Source: Calycina herbarum
Taxonomy: Eukaryota; Ascomycota; Leotiomycetes; Helotiales; Pezizellaceae
Assembly (NCBI GenBank): GCA_001414485.1
Contig: LLEY01000067.1
Span: forward strand, 248,001 to 312,000
Direction: 5' to 3'
DNA: 64,000 nucleotides
Shown: positions 11,668 to 22,662 of the stretch, one piece after another
Layout of the letters: each line of letters opens with the position of its first letter
How positions within the stretch are numbered: the first letter of the stretch is position 1
The notes under the pieces: model-generated
What the model was told of the DNA's origin: nothing
Database searches by the model: none
Seen by the model: the letters and a program-made list of their open reading frames with translations, nothing else
Made by a program: the position numbers and the translations under genes

Positions 11668-12148
11668 GAATTCCACGTACGATATATGGAGCTAAAAACG
11701 ATCGGTTTGGATCCAAAAAGGAGAGGTCACACGTGACCGGGGTTAATAAAATGGCAGGTTGGGGTAGAGCACGAGGAGAGCGCGTTCTGTATAATCTGTA
11801 CAACGAAGTGAATAGAGAAGACGTTTCCTAAATTTGAATCGTGGATTTGCAAAAAATCGGACAGAAAGAGCCATAAGGGTCACTCAATCAGAACCAAGCA
11901 CATACTGTCACCTATTCGAAGAGTCGAAAAGTTATGGGAAGAGCTTAACAAACACCCCTCTCGATTCTCTAAACTCTGTTGGTGTAATATATTTTCGTTG
12001 GATGTACGTTAACGAGACCTGCAGTGATCTCTGATTTCTCATCCGATTCGGCGCATGACTCATGGGTATTTAAGCACGCGATTCGACACTTCCCATTCCC
12101 TTTTCATATTTTTCCTGGAACTCTCCTTCCCTTCACCATACAGAAAAT
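11668..12148. other. intergenic, promoter of the acetyltransferase
   Basis: This 480-bp gap separates two same-strand genes. The last ~100 bp before the next ATG are CT-rich (CCCTTTTCATATTTTTCC), typical of fungal promoters. Nothing else could be assigned. Confidence 0.4.
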
Positions 12149-13160
12149 ATGGTATCAACCAACACTCAACCAATCGGTCCTCCTGCATCAACCACCTCTT
12201 CTCTCATCCCGGTCGGCAATGCCCCAACTTCAATTCTGGAGGGAAAACACGTAACGCTCCGTCCCTTAATACCAACACATATTCCCTCACTCTTCGTCTC
12301 GCTTTCTTCACCTACGGACAAAGAATTATGGACGTATCTCCCCCGTGGCGGACCCTTTCCTGATGTGAATGCCTTTGGGGAATACATCAATACTCTCCTC
12401 ACCGCTCCTAACGCTGTTCCTTTCTCCATATTCCTCAACAGTGAGCCAGACGATGCAGTGGGTATCATATCTCTCCTGAATATTCAACCTGTACATCATA
12501 GTGTCGAGTTCGGACATCTGGCTTATGGCAAGAAGCTACAGAGGACTACTGGGAGTAGTGAGGTTGTGTATTTGCTTCTGAAGGAGGCGATTGAGAAGTG
12601 GGCTTATGAGAGGGTGGAGTGGAAGTGTGATGTTCTTAATGGGCCCAGTGGGAGGGCGGCGAGGAGGTTTGGGTGGAGGGAGGAGGGGGTGTTTTTGAAG
12701 CAGTGAGTTTTGTTTTCTCGTTTTTGTTAGTTTTGTGTCTGAAGTTTTGGACGAGTGGTGGTGAGGTACTCTAGAGAAATAAATGCTAACTGTGGGAATA
12801 GTATGGTGATAAAAGGACATCGAAGAGATACAGCTTGGTTCAGGTGAGTCATCTTCTCAAAGGCTCCCATCTTTTCACTGGGTTGCGATATTTAGCACAC
12901 TCAATTCAAATACCACTAGGGTGTTGAAACGATAAATAGACGAAGGCTGGAATCCGGAGCTGGCGATAAATCCTACATCTCTTTCATATTTTTGAGGAAA
13001 TGAGCTAACCGAGTTTTCATCTTTTAGTATTTTGGATGATGAATGGATAAGTCATATCAAGGAGTCCTTGGAACTTTGGTTGAGTGATGAGAATTTCGAT
13101 GGGGAGGGGAAACAGAAGAGGAGGTTAGAAGATATTCGGGCTGAGATTGTGAGACGTTAG
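12149..13160 (+). CDS. GNAT N-acetyltransferase, RimJ/RimL-like
   Basis: Exons 12149-12702, 12802-12843 and 13028-13160 give a 242-aa protein; the second intron is unusually long for this window (184 bp). The fold signature runs from LEGKHVTLRPLIPTHIPSLF through the substrate strand DAVGIISLLNIQPVHHSVEFG, then LLLKEAIEKWAYERVEWKCD, NGPSGRAARRFGWREEGVF and HMVIKGHRRDTAWFSILDDEW. This order is that of RimJ/RimL-type acetyl-CoA-dependent N-acetyltransferases found widely in ascomycetes. The acceptor is unknown. The tiny 42-bp middle exon carries the conserved RDTAWFS junction, which supports the model. The protein has no signal peptide and is probably cytosolic. Function beyond acyl transfer is inference. 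Confidence 0.85.
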
Positions 13161-14033
13161 AGGGGAAGGATGTGAACTTTTGAGAATTGATAATAGGCAA
13201 TAGAGGATTGAAGATCCGAGTTTATATTATAGTTATTATGAAACCAGGAGTCGATGACATGCAACAAATCTGTTGAGTATACATTTATAACAGGCCCTCC
13301 ATTTCCGAGTTTGTTCAAGCAGGTAAATATTTTGATGTTTTCAAGCCCCTTTAATATTCCAGCTTAAGTATCGCGAGCTGTGGGAGATTATTCTCAAAGT
13401 CAATTCAAAAAACAAATTCGAGATACAAAGCGAAAGAGCAAGACTCTGGCGATGGATCGTCGGATTTCAGTACCTGAAATACTGTCGTTAAACTTCAACA
13501 AAAAACTACAACCATGAGCTAAGAATCTCTAAGCTTCAATGCGGAGATTAATCAGTAGCGTATAGATCTTCTTGGATTTTTGGTTTATTTGTGTGATTTT
13601 CTTTTGAGGATCAAGAAGTGGTGAGGTGGTAGGCACCGGAATGTTTGGTGATCCGAGTGGCTTTCTCGGAAGATAAGAGGCTTTCTTACCACTCTTTCAT
13701 TGAAGTCTAACCTCTCAAATGCTTACATCCCTCGGAAACTAGGAGCATTACCCGCAAAGGTGCGGATAACCGCAGAGAAAGGGGAAGACAAGCCGATCAT
13801 CAGCTATCATCAACCAAATTAAAGACGCACTGTAGGTCCTGGGTATTGAAAAGTTCACAAATTGCTAAAGACTTAGATCCACTCTTTCCCAAACCCTTTC
13901 ACTCAAAGGTAAATCACACTGTTCACGGAATTTTCTATTTCAAATCAGAAGATCACATTCATCATCAATAGAGGTATCTATAGCCCACAATTCTCGACTC
14001 ATTTCTTCTCCTCCCTGCAACCCCAGACAAAGA
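13161..14033. other. convergent intergenic region
   Basis: This 870-bp gap lies between two convergent genes and should hold both 3' ends. No gene is supported. One small perfect inverted repeat, TGCGGATAACCGCA, is present near 13764. Confidence 0.4.
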
Positions 14034-14420
14034 TCACGGATTCGACTTCTTAATCTCCAACTTCTCTAATTCACCCCTCTCAAGCATGCGACAATTAATC
14101 CCCATCCTCTCAGCCTTCTTCCCCACATCAGCGAACCAATACACCATACACCCACAATTATTACACCGATGGAACTTAAGCTCCCTCCTATCTCCCCAAA
14201 TATAAGAATCCGTCGCTTCCCTCGGTTCAACGACTTCACCATCAACCTCTATTTTCACCTCCGAAACGGGACAGTATGTCCAGAGGGCACCGTAGCGAAA
14301 ACAAATTGAGCAGAGACATTCATTGAGAGGTTTGGTGGGTGCGGGGAAGGTGAGACGGAATGTTTTGCAGTGGCAGGTTGTTGTTAGTTTGGGGGCTTCT
14401 GTGGTTTTTGTGTCTTCCAT
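14034..14420 (-). CDS. GFA-family (CENP-V/Mss4-fold) zinc protein
   Basis: Single exon, 128 aa. The zinc ligands are arranged as in the glutathione-dependent formaldehyde-activating (GFA, DUF636) family: CHC (residues 16-18), CLCSIC with the helix FRYGALWTYCP, then CNNCGC near residue 90 in HRCNNCGCMVYWF. The length is usual for fungal members. The family name comes from the bacterial Gfa enzyme, but most fungal proteins of this fold have no proven substrate, so the role is left open. The ATG lies just upstream of the LTTTCHCKTFRLTF core and no earlier in-frame start is needed. It is convergent with the acetyltransferase gene. Confidence 0.8.
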   Translation of the reverse strand: MEDTKTTEAPKLTTTCHCKTFRLTFPAPTKPLNECLCSICFRYGALWTYCPVSEVKIEVDGEVVEPREATDSYIWGDRRELKFHRCNNCGCMVYWFADVGKKAERMGINCRMLERGELEKLEIKKSNP

Positions 14421-15195
14421 TTTTGAGAGTGTGGAGGGCTATATGGGATGTGGAATTGTATGGATGATGTGATTTATGAAGTTGATCACGGAATAGGAGA
14501 ATCAACTGAATATAAGAACGATACCGCTGACGTTGTTGGTGCCCGAAGGTGGGGTGTAAGACGGCAGTACACATGCGGGGTTCACCCTCTGAAAAAAAGG
14601 TCCTATTTTGTTAAATGGCCTTAAATTTGAAACAAAACCATAACACAAGATTTGAAACTTATAAGCTTCTATTCTAGGGTTAAATAGCTATCATAGACTT
14701 GTCCTCCATCTTTTGCATATTTTTCTTGCCGCTTTCAGACGCTCTGTGAGTCTTCGTAGGGTGCGGCACGGATACAAATTATGGGGTGTCAGCCCTGTGT
14801 GACTGCTCGGCATCCCAGGGTGAAGAGAGTTGTTCGACCTGTAAAAGCAAATATGGATGATGTAAATGGTGAGTCGTTGCCAGTCATGTACAAAAAATGG
14901 AAATCGAAAGCTTGCGAGGCGTTTAACACTAGAGGAGCATTATCAAACGAATAATCTCTAGGGGTTGAATCCTTCTCGCGATGTCTCCACCACTCCACGA
15001 CATGTCATCGAAATGAAAAATTGATCTTCACTGGAAAAATGGCACAGATTCACGAAAATAATTTTATCCATCGATTGATATTCACGAATCCAGAATCGTA
15101 ATAATTTCCAAGCCACCAAGCAAAAATCAACCCCAAATAACTCCAAACTTCCAATGTACACGAAAAGAATACCTGTTGCACCATACGTCTAATTT
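14421..15195. other. intergenic
   Basis: No gene, repeat or RNA could be supported in these 775 bp. The small minus-strand frames at 14789-15161 give no recognisable protein. Confidence 0.4.
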
Positions 15196-15906
15196 TTAGT
15201 TACCCACGCTCGTAACGTCAGCAGCAAACCGAGCCCAAATCGAAGAGAAAGAATTGTACTCCTGATCGGTGACAAAAAGATTTCCCACCCCCGAACAAGC
15301 GATATCATTCACCAAATTCTTCTGATCATCCAGCGAGCCCGAGAAGTGGTGCAACAAGACGGCCGCTTGACTTCTATATTCCTCTGTAATTGAAGGGATA
15401 GTTTGAGCGGAGTAGGAACTGTAATCGTTCTCGATGGCGACGATAATATCTGCGATACCGTAGAATTCAGGAGAAGGATTCACACCAGGATTGAAGATAA
15501 CCTTGGCGTTGGGAATTGTGTCCTTGGCAAAAGTGGTAATGGAACTCATGTAGTTGCCGGTAGTCTCATCGAAGGTTTCGACTGCTTCATCAAAAAAGTA
15601 TCCATCCATGGCGCAGTTTTCAGTCCATTGTCCGTAGGTGGTGATATCGGATTTGACTTCATCTTCTGGTCTAGACGAATAGGCGGTGCGAACATAACCG
15701 AAGAGTGCGGTATTGTTATAGGATCTGAGACATGCTATGGCGTCAATGTAGTCGGAGTTAAGCGCATCTCCTGGACCAGAATCTGGGTTGATGACAACAT
15801 TGAATTGAACACCGGGGTTTGCGCTGATACTGGTGTAGAGGCTATCCCATGCACCCGGAACAGGGTAAATGTAGAGAGGGAAGAGGATTTGGAGGAGTTT
15901 AACCAT
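15196..15906 (-). CDS. spherulin-4 / GH135-like protein
   Basis: Single exon, 236 aa. The protein is a compact spherulation-specific family 4 domain: ILFPLYIYPVPGAWDSLY at the start, then FNVVINPDSGPGD, YVRTAYSSRPEDEV, the acidic active-site segment MDGYFFDEAVE, AKVIFNPGVNP, AIENDYSSYS and VLLHHFSG. This family includes Sph3-type glycoside hydrolases (GH135) that cleave galactosaminogalactan in moulds. The DGYFFDE residues correspond to the acidic centre. Unlike the secreted members, the visible ATG leads almost directly into the domain (MVKLLQILFPLYIYP) with no separate signal peptide. Either an upstream exon was missed or the protein stays inside the cell. The 15.9-16.0 kb region was checked and shows no obvious signal exon. 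Confidence 0.8.
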   Translation of the reverse strand: MVKLLQILFPLYIYPVPGAWDSLYTSISANPGVQFNVVINPDSGPGDALNSDYIDAIACLRSYNNTALFGYVRTAYSSRPEDEVKSDITTYGQWTENCAMDGYFFDEAVETFDETTGNYMSSITTFAKDTIPNAKVIFNPGVNPSPEFYGIADIIVAIENDYSSYSAQTIPSITEEYRSQAAVLLHHFSGSLDDQKNLVNDIACSGVGNLFVTDQEYNSFSSIWARFAADVTSVGN

Positions 15907-17280
15907 CTTGAAGATAATGAGTGTGATGAACGTTGTGCTTTGGATGAAGTATGAATGCTGTTAGTTCAATAAAATATTTGCCAGGGAGTAGCGCTTTGAA
16001 GTAGTGAAAGTAGCTAATTTAACTTTGAAGGATTGTGTGGATATTGAGGCGTATACTTCTTAAAGAGTGGGCACGGTTCAACAGAAAGCGGGACTAAAAC
16101 AAAAATGTTGCTGAAATGGCATGATGAAGGATTCACTGGTAGAACTCGAGATAAAATACAAATACTTTTGCTACAATGAAAGAATATTGGCATTCTTTGC
16201 CCATCCTGGTGGGGCGACAAGAAATCGAGATTCTGTGGCGCGGTTTCATGGTCCGAAAAAAGGTCTACAGCCCTAACACACTAACAAAAACCTGGGGAAA
16301 TGGCGACATCTAGACCTCGTGGGTTACTCGTGGCGTTAGTCGAAAATAGATTGTTGGCGAAAATAAACGAGGACAAAGAATTGATCGCAAAGTTGTAGAA
16401 ATTGAACCAGTGACGTTCAAAGAAAATTTTCTTTCAGCTTCGACACATAAGACCAGGGGAAATTAATTTCAATGAAAGAGATTACCTTGGCGTCGAATAA
16501 CTGATGAGGTGTATGAACTGAGCAAGCGAAATCGCTCGACTTCAACCCAGGTAAGCACGATCGAAGCTAAGTAGTACGGTTTGAGTACAGAAATCTATAA
16601 TATGTAAACCTCTCGGAGATCCCCTTACTATTGAGTAATGTTGCAGCAGTCACGATGTACAGTAGTAGGTGGTCATGTAAAACCGAACACCCGATAAGCG
16701 AGGTCCCTTGACGTACTAGCCCCAGGCTATAGAAAAGAAATAACATCATCACTTTTAGTACCTTTTATTTGGGTTTCTATGAGCTCATGTTAAATTACTT
16801 GAATAAGCATCATCTCAATCATCTATGACTTACTGCCATGTAATGTTCTAATGCTTTGTTTGCTAGCCCGTTGCCTTGATAGGCATACCTTCAAAGCGTT
16901 TCCACTGCTCGACATCGATATGCAAACAAATATACTTGCAGCCGATTGGTGTGATATGTCATGGATATTGAAATAATACTGAAAACATTGCGATAAAATG
17001 CCAGGAGCTCCACAATACATATAGGTTGCGGATACAGTGCTCATACAACAATCAACAAAATTATGATATGAAAGCTTTACAATTTCCATTCTCATGTCCC
17101 ACCAGAAGATTTCCTTCAGTTCAGCAAGAACCTCTCAAATGCCAGAATAAGAGTGATCCAAAGAAAAAAAATAGTGATGTCTAGCTAACCTCCTAGGTGT
17201 ACTTTTATTGGTGCTGTATAAGATAAACACACATTTTGCCTAAGATCTAATGCACTCGGCAAAAGCCTAAACTAATTAGT
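15907..17280. other. gene-poor intergenic region
   Basis: About 1.4 kb between two minus-strand genes. It is AT-rich and I see no gene, repeat or RNA in it. Confidence 0.4.
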
Positions 17281-17722
17281 TCAAAACTCCGAGGCCCAAA
17301 AGAATGCGAGACTTACAGTTCCGTAATCTTTATTTTCCCATCCACCATAACCACTCATCAAGTCAGCCTTACAATTTGTATAAGTAAGAACCTTCTTGTT
17401 CTTGTCAATATCGCCTGTACTGCCACGATAGACGCGAATGTTCCCTGCGACATAGCTAAATAAGGGATCATATAAAAAATAACTTCGGAGGTAAGTACAT
17501 ACCCCAGAACTTTTGTAGACCGCCTTTGCCGTCTTTGATACCTGGAAAATATTTCGGGTATACCTTTCCGAAGTCCGAGACAACAGGAATGGCAAACATA
17601 TCGTCGCAGTATCGTTTGATAGCCTCTTCGCTTCTTGCTTCCAAAGAGATGGTTTGGTTTGAAACACTTGTAACAGAGTCTTTCATGGTTGAGAGGCCTT
17701 GCGGAGCAGCAATAGTTGACAT
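17281..17722 (-). CDS. unrecognised 127-aa protein, two exons
   Basis: Exon 1 is 17503-17722 and exon 2 is 17281-17444, joined by a 58-bp intron (GTATGT donor, CAG acceptor). The product starts MSTIAAPQGLSTMKDSV, has a central SEEAIKRYCDDMFAIPVV and GKVYPKYFPG, and ends in an aromatic/glycine-rich half (NIRVYRGSTGDIDK, CKADLMSGYGGWENKDYG, LAFFWASEF). There are only two cysteines. I do not recognise the family. The in-frame sequence directly upstream of the ATG is open and hydrophobic (AIAILSIRSLLFTTFT) like a signal peptide, but it has no ATG before an upstream stop. A TATATAAA lies about 120 bp upstream. It could be a small effector-like or stress protein, but no function is claimed. Confidence 0.6.
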
Positions 17723-17840
17723 TGTAAAAGTAGTAAAAAGAAGGGAACGAATAGACAGAATTGCTATTGCCTGGAATTTGGAGAGATTGAGACTGAATAA
17801 ACCAAGAGCTAAAGAAGAGGAGTTTGTGATGCTGGTTTTT

Positions 17841-17850
17841 TTTATATAGA
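17841..17850 (-). promoter_or_regulatory. TATA-like element of the 127-aa gene
   Basis: On the minus strand TCTATATAAA lies 119-128 bp upstream of the ATG at 17722, a normal TATA-to-start distance for a fungal gene with a short leader. It is a sequence match only. Confidence 0.35.
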
Positions 17851-18069
17851 ATGGAGAGTGTGATATGGGTTTATAGTGTTATGTTGGAGAAGCAAAAGCT
17901 AGCAGCTTGCCTTATATACCATGTATCAGTATCAATGAGAGAAGTAAGAGTGCTGGGAAACTCTTGTATAGGCTGAGTACCGGCGACAGGTATTTCGTTC
18001 TCAAAGACAGAATACCCGTGTGAGTGATGCAGTGGATCGGACAAGAGATGAAGACTACCAAGATCTGCA

Positions 18070-18459
18070 CTACCAGAGACCTGATCTATACATAGTAATT
18101 AGGATAAGCTCCAAGCTCCTCTTACGCTGAAAGGATGCAAACTTACGATGATATGACATTGCTTGGGGCAGCCAATGTAATAGATCAACGTCGTACTTGG
18201 CGGTATGTGATTTGGCGTCTGCGATAGCAAACTTCTTCCAGGCCATCCGGCTTTCAGCTGCCAACAGAACGGGAAATGTTCTAAATCCCGAGGGCAATTG
18301 AACCGTTTGCCGCCAGGTATTGAGTTGGTCGCATGCATCATGAATTCGTCGGATGCATTGCATAAAGTTCAAGGAAGCTTGGGGAGGAAGCAGTGTTGCA
18401 ACGCCCTGTAAGATTTCTATCGGTAGACTATCAATAGGAGTAATTGTTTGCGCAGCCAT
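18070..18459 (-). CDS. short F-box-like protein, possibly a gene fragment
   Basis: Single ORF of 129 aa. Residues 8-50 look like a degenerate fungal F-box: PIDSLPIEILQGVATLLPP, SLNFMQCIRRIHDACD and NTWRQTVQLP. An F-box normally recruits a protein to SKP1 in an SCF ubiquitin ligase, with substrate-binding sequence downstream. Here only ~80 residues follow the motif, ending ILITMYRSGLW, so the usual 300-500-aa C-terminal part is absent. It lies back to back with a truncated glycosyltransferase gene. The fragment reading is therefore as likely as a real small gene. Confidence 0.45.
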   Translation of the reverse strand: MAAQTITPIDSLPIEILQGVATLLPPQASLNFMQCIRRIHDACDQLNTWRQTVQLPSGFRTFPVLLAAESRMAWKKFAIADAKSHTAKYDVDLLHWLPQAMSYHRKFASFQRKRSLELILITMYRSGLW

Positions 18460-18819
18460 CTTTATTCGAAATTATCTGAAACACGGCAGAGCAAAGAGGC
18501 AGAGTCCGAAGCTAGATTGCGAACGCTAGAGAAGAGTTGAGGGAGTGAAGTTTGTTGGTTATTCATGAGAATGAGATAAGTGTGTTCAAAAACTCGATAC
18601 CGTGATTGGGGCTGAGGTTGGTCTTGGTCCTGGCGTTGGCAATATCTGTACGGCTGTACGGAAGTAGCACTTCATACTGCCACTTAGGAGTCAAAAATCA
18701 ATCCCTCCGTAAGTAGATTCTCTGCCGAAATATGATTGGATACCAGTAGGTTTGATTGTTTTTAGGTTGGCTGCACACGCCATAGCGAAACTACCCGCTG
18801 CAACCAAAATGTCAAGCAA
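18460..18819. other. divergent gap; possible upstream exon remnant of the GT90 gene
   Basis: A GTAAGT donor near 18709 and a TTTTTAG acceptor at about 18764 frame a possible intron whose downstream exon runs in frame into the GT90 ORF. The upstream exon is closed by a TAG only a few codons back, so no full N-terminal half can be built from here. Confidence 0.35.
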
Positions 18820-19646
18820 ATGATCGCTTCTGCGCATATGCCTGGAATTTATAATAGCGAATTCAAGGAAAAGTGGCTTATGCCCGACTTTGGTTTCTGG
18901 AGCTGGCCGCTAGACCTTGTGGGAGGTTACGAGGAGATTCGGCTTCAGATTTCAGAAACGGAGCCTCAATTTAATGAAAAGAAAAGACGGGCTGTATGGA
19001 GAGGCGCTTTGGAAACCAATAAGCATAAGGAAGAGTTGCTTCGTGTCACCGAATCCAAAGCTTGGGCAGATGTCAAAGCAATAAAGTGGTCGAACGCAAA
19101 AGACCCTGAGATTAACGACGGATCATCCCCGTTATCGATGCCAGAGCACTGCCAGTACCAGTTTCTAATTCACACTGAAGGTATGAAACTCACTCAGATT
19201 CTATTCTCATCCACTTGAATTTTCCGATAAAGAAATGTGAATAGCTAATATGTTTTACAGGTCGAAGTTACTCAGGACGGGGAAAGTATCTCCAGAACTG
19301 CAAATCAGTAGTAATTATGCTAAAGCGAAACTGGATAGAGCTGCATCATTCTCTTCTTGTCTCTTCTGGACCTCATCAAAACTTTGTTGAAATAGAAGAA
19401 GACTTCTCTGATCTAGAAACAAAGATTGTAGAATTACTGGAGGACCCCGAAAATTCACGACTTATCTCTCAAAATGGTGTCGACACCTTTTGGGATAGAT
19501 ATCTCACCCCCGCTGCTCAGGTGTGCTACTGGCGGGAATTGATTTTGGGCTGGGCTGCTGTTAGCTTTACCCCTGATGAATTTATAAGCGAGGGCTCTCG
19601 TGGTGGACGGCACTCGAGAGGTATACCCTTTGAGACTTTTGTGTAA
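18820..19646 (+). pseudogene. CAP10-like glycosyltransferase (GT90), N-terminally truncated
   Basis: Exons 18820-19180 and 19261-19646 (80-bp intron, phase 1) encode 248 aa that match the C-terminal half of the GT90/CAP10 family. The key segments are PDFGFWSWPLD, the nucleotide-sugar binding core AVWRGAL, MPEHCQYQFLIHTEG joined across the intron to RSYSGRGKYLQNCKS, WIELHHSLL, and YLTPAAQVCYWRELI near the end. Full-length fungal members are about twice as long, with a membrane anchor and an N-terminal catalytic half that are missing here. Family members transfer xylose or other sugars to glycans in the Golgi. The remaining exons look clean, so recent truncation or a missed distant 5' end are both possible. 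Confidence 0.65.
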
Positions 19647-22600
19647 GTCTTATCTTGTATAAAATCTTCCTTCCTTTACTAATGTATTCTTCGCAGTATA
19701 CAGAAAATGGTGGCAACCAACCATTGTAGTTGGCTATCATCTTTGTTCTCGCACTGCTAAATTCCATAAGGGCGTTTATTAGGTTAGACGTCAAATTTGC
19801 TCTTATATAAACTTTTGCTTTCCAATAGCGCGAGTTGAAAGATAGGCACATCAGTACATGTCAGGGGGTTGGAGGTAACGGAAGCCCCCCCTCCTTGACG
19901 TGAAATTGATTTCACGTGAATTAAGCGTAATTTCGTAAATTACTCATGATGCTTATCTTAACGACTGGCAAAAGACCTCTATAAACTTGTATGCAGCTGC
20001 TTTCTTATATTACTAAGAACCAGCAAGCCTAAGATCAATTCGTTTTCTCAAATCCACATTTCAATCTACTCGTAACACTCTCATGAAAATTACAAAGTCC
20101 CAGTGAGCGACTCTGTTGGTTTTAATTTATTGATCCACAGTGTTTTTTTCGGGATGCTGATGGAAGGCTAAGTAGTTCATCGAGAGAAAACAATTGAAAG
20201 TGTTGTTCATAGAGTGCTTACCACTTCTGAGTCCTTCCCCTGATGAGAGCAGTGGCAAGTCAGAGATTTGGATCCAAACAATGCCATGACGTTCTTTCTA
20301 CGTAAAGCCTCCCAATTCGAGATATTTTCAGGTCAGACTTGATTTAGACCTCTTAGCAGGAATTTGAAAATAATTTCACTAACCCTTCTCCTATAAAACT
20401 TAGAGTGACGTAGCAATCAAATGCCAGAAGAGGAAAAACTACACTATATCATCAACTGGTTTGAGAAGCTAGTGTTGTACGAGCATACCTCTATACAATA
20501 TCCTCACCACAAGGTTAGCTTTCGTCTCAAGTTTCAACCATATTTTACTACTTCAATACGGAAAAAGCAAAACTACTCTAAGAAAATATAAACGAAAGTC
20601 GTCATTTCGACAGTAAGTATATCCTCGACACTAACTCACCTCGCCCCAAAACTTATGTGAAGTTAGAGGCAAGGGTTCAAACTTAGCGGATAGTTGAAAA
20701 TTACCTTTACGGTAGGAAAGGATACGTTCAAAGGAACAGGAGTGAAAGTAAGCTAGAGCGAGCCTCAAGCCGTATAATCGCCTCCGGTGTATTTTTCTGG
20801 AGCGACGAATAGGAGGAATTGAAAAGAAGGGAGTGGTGATAAATATAACAAGGTGGAATAGCGTCACTAGGAAACGATTACTACTTAGCTTTCTTTCAAA
20901 AATGCTTGGAGGGAAGATTGGCTTAAAGAACCCCCCAGAGTTAGAGAATAAATGATCACTCTCTGATGCTACTGCTGAAAGGTGTTAGTTAGTAAAGACA
21001 CCTTATCCGTCAAGAGCTAGAATAGAGTTCCGAAGTAGCGAGTATTAAGGCTGCAGATTACACCAGTACAACTCCTACAAGGGGTAAATACGCAATCACC
21101 TATAAATTAAGCCTCAACTTCCTCAAAACATTTTCAATCTCCATCAGAAGGTATAAAAGTACCATTCCTTTATAGAAGAGCGAGTAAGGAAAGAAAAAAC
21201 AAACAAATCCATTGCAAGTGGCGGAGATGTCACCAACCTCCAAAGCTACAATTAAACACTCTACTGCCGTGGCTCCTACAACCCCCACCCAGAGCACCGG
21301 GCGCGCCATGCTCCAAGAAAACTCCCCAACTTCCCCCAAAAGAAGCGAACGAAGCTCATCATTTCGACAACACCTCAAAATTCGACACTAAAACCCTCTC
21401 ATTCTCTTGATGACTATAACTCAACAGACCTTCCCTGGTGATTGCAAATTTTCAATCCTACGTGTTTGCAATTTACAATCGATTAATCCATCATTTCCGA
21501 ATCTAGCTTCGCTGTGGTGGTGGAAGGGCTTCGAGAAGCAGTTGGAATATTCTGGTTGTAGTTGACATGCTTGCGACAACCTTCCAAGTTAATTTATAGG
21601 GCATACCTTCATCCAGGATTAAGAAAAATGCATATGCTGGTATGATGGTCGAGTCTCCCACCAAAAAGCCCAGAAGGTGCTAGGGTAGGAAATCCTCTGA
21701 CCACCACCACACCACCTAAGAACAAATTTATAAAATCATAAATATTGTTTAATTTATATTCTACAACTAACCTCCTCAGTGCTCCCCCCACGCCCCCCCC
21801 CCAAAACTCTCAAAGCTCACTACCTCAACTCTTCGGATGTATTTCCAATCCCAAGTCCTCGCTCCTGCCCCTAGCCAAACCATTTAATACAAACTCATCT
21901 CTTTCCCTCTCATCCCATCCCCTACCCATATTCATGAACCCCCAAACTAATACTAACAATAAACAATATCCAATAACTCATACTGTAACTCATACAACAC
22001 CAAAATCAAAAAGAAAAAAACTATAAAACCACTCTTTGTTTTTCCAATCCCTCTCTTCAACCCACCCAGCTATCCAAACCTTTGTCGCTGTCGATATGTC
22101 GCAATGGAAAACATAACATTACACAAAATACTTTTAACCCCCCTCGCCCATTTTGTATTCACCCCACCAACCAGCACATCATAATCAAAACAAAGAAAAA
22201 AGAAGTGTAAGAAGAAGGAATTATTTTGTCTTTCTCTTCCTCTCTCTCGTCCCGAATTCCCAATCTCACTTATTCCATACCAGAAAAAAACAGTATGTAA
22301 TACCACCTCCTCCAAAAAGACAAAAGAAAACTCAATGCGCTATACGAAGCTATCCCATTCCAAGGGAGGCATCAAGTGAATCCATACAAAATAAGGAGAA
22401 GTAGTGTCTGCCTGTCTAATGTTCAACACAAAAACGAGTGGTGATAGTGAAGAAAGAAAAAAGTGTAAAAAAGGGGGTATCCGCATAACATCCTCTTCCA
22501 TGGCCAGGTCCTCAAGCCCAACCATCCCCCATCCATCCATCCATAAAAAACTCCAAAAAGTAAAGGTCCCGACCCCGTTCCCTGTGAATGTACCATAGGT

Positions 22601-22662
22601 ATGCATGTACTGTGATCCCGCACACTCTCCAAGAGGGAAGAAAAAAGAAAAGAACAAGAAAT
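19647..22662. other. 3-kb gene-poor AT-rich region
   Basis: No gene is supported. A 57-codon ORF at 20421-20591 (MPEEEKLHYIINWFEKLV...) is the most protein-like piece but has no family match. C-rich runs occur at about 21780-21800. The part next to 22663 is probably the 3' end of the following minus-strand gene. Confidence 0.4.

Noticed and set aside
20660..20720. tRNA-like GGTTCAAACTT segment
   Set aside because: No acceptor or anticodon stem could be paired around it.
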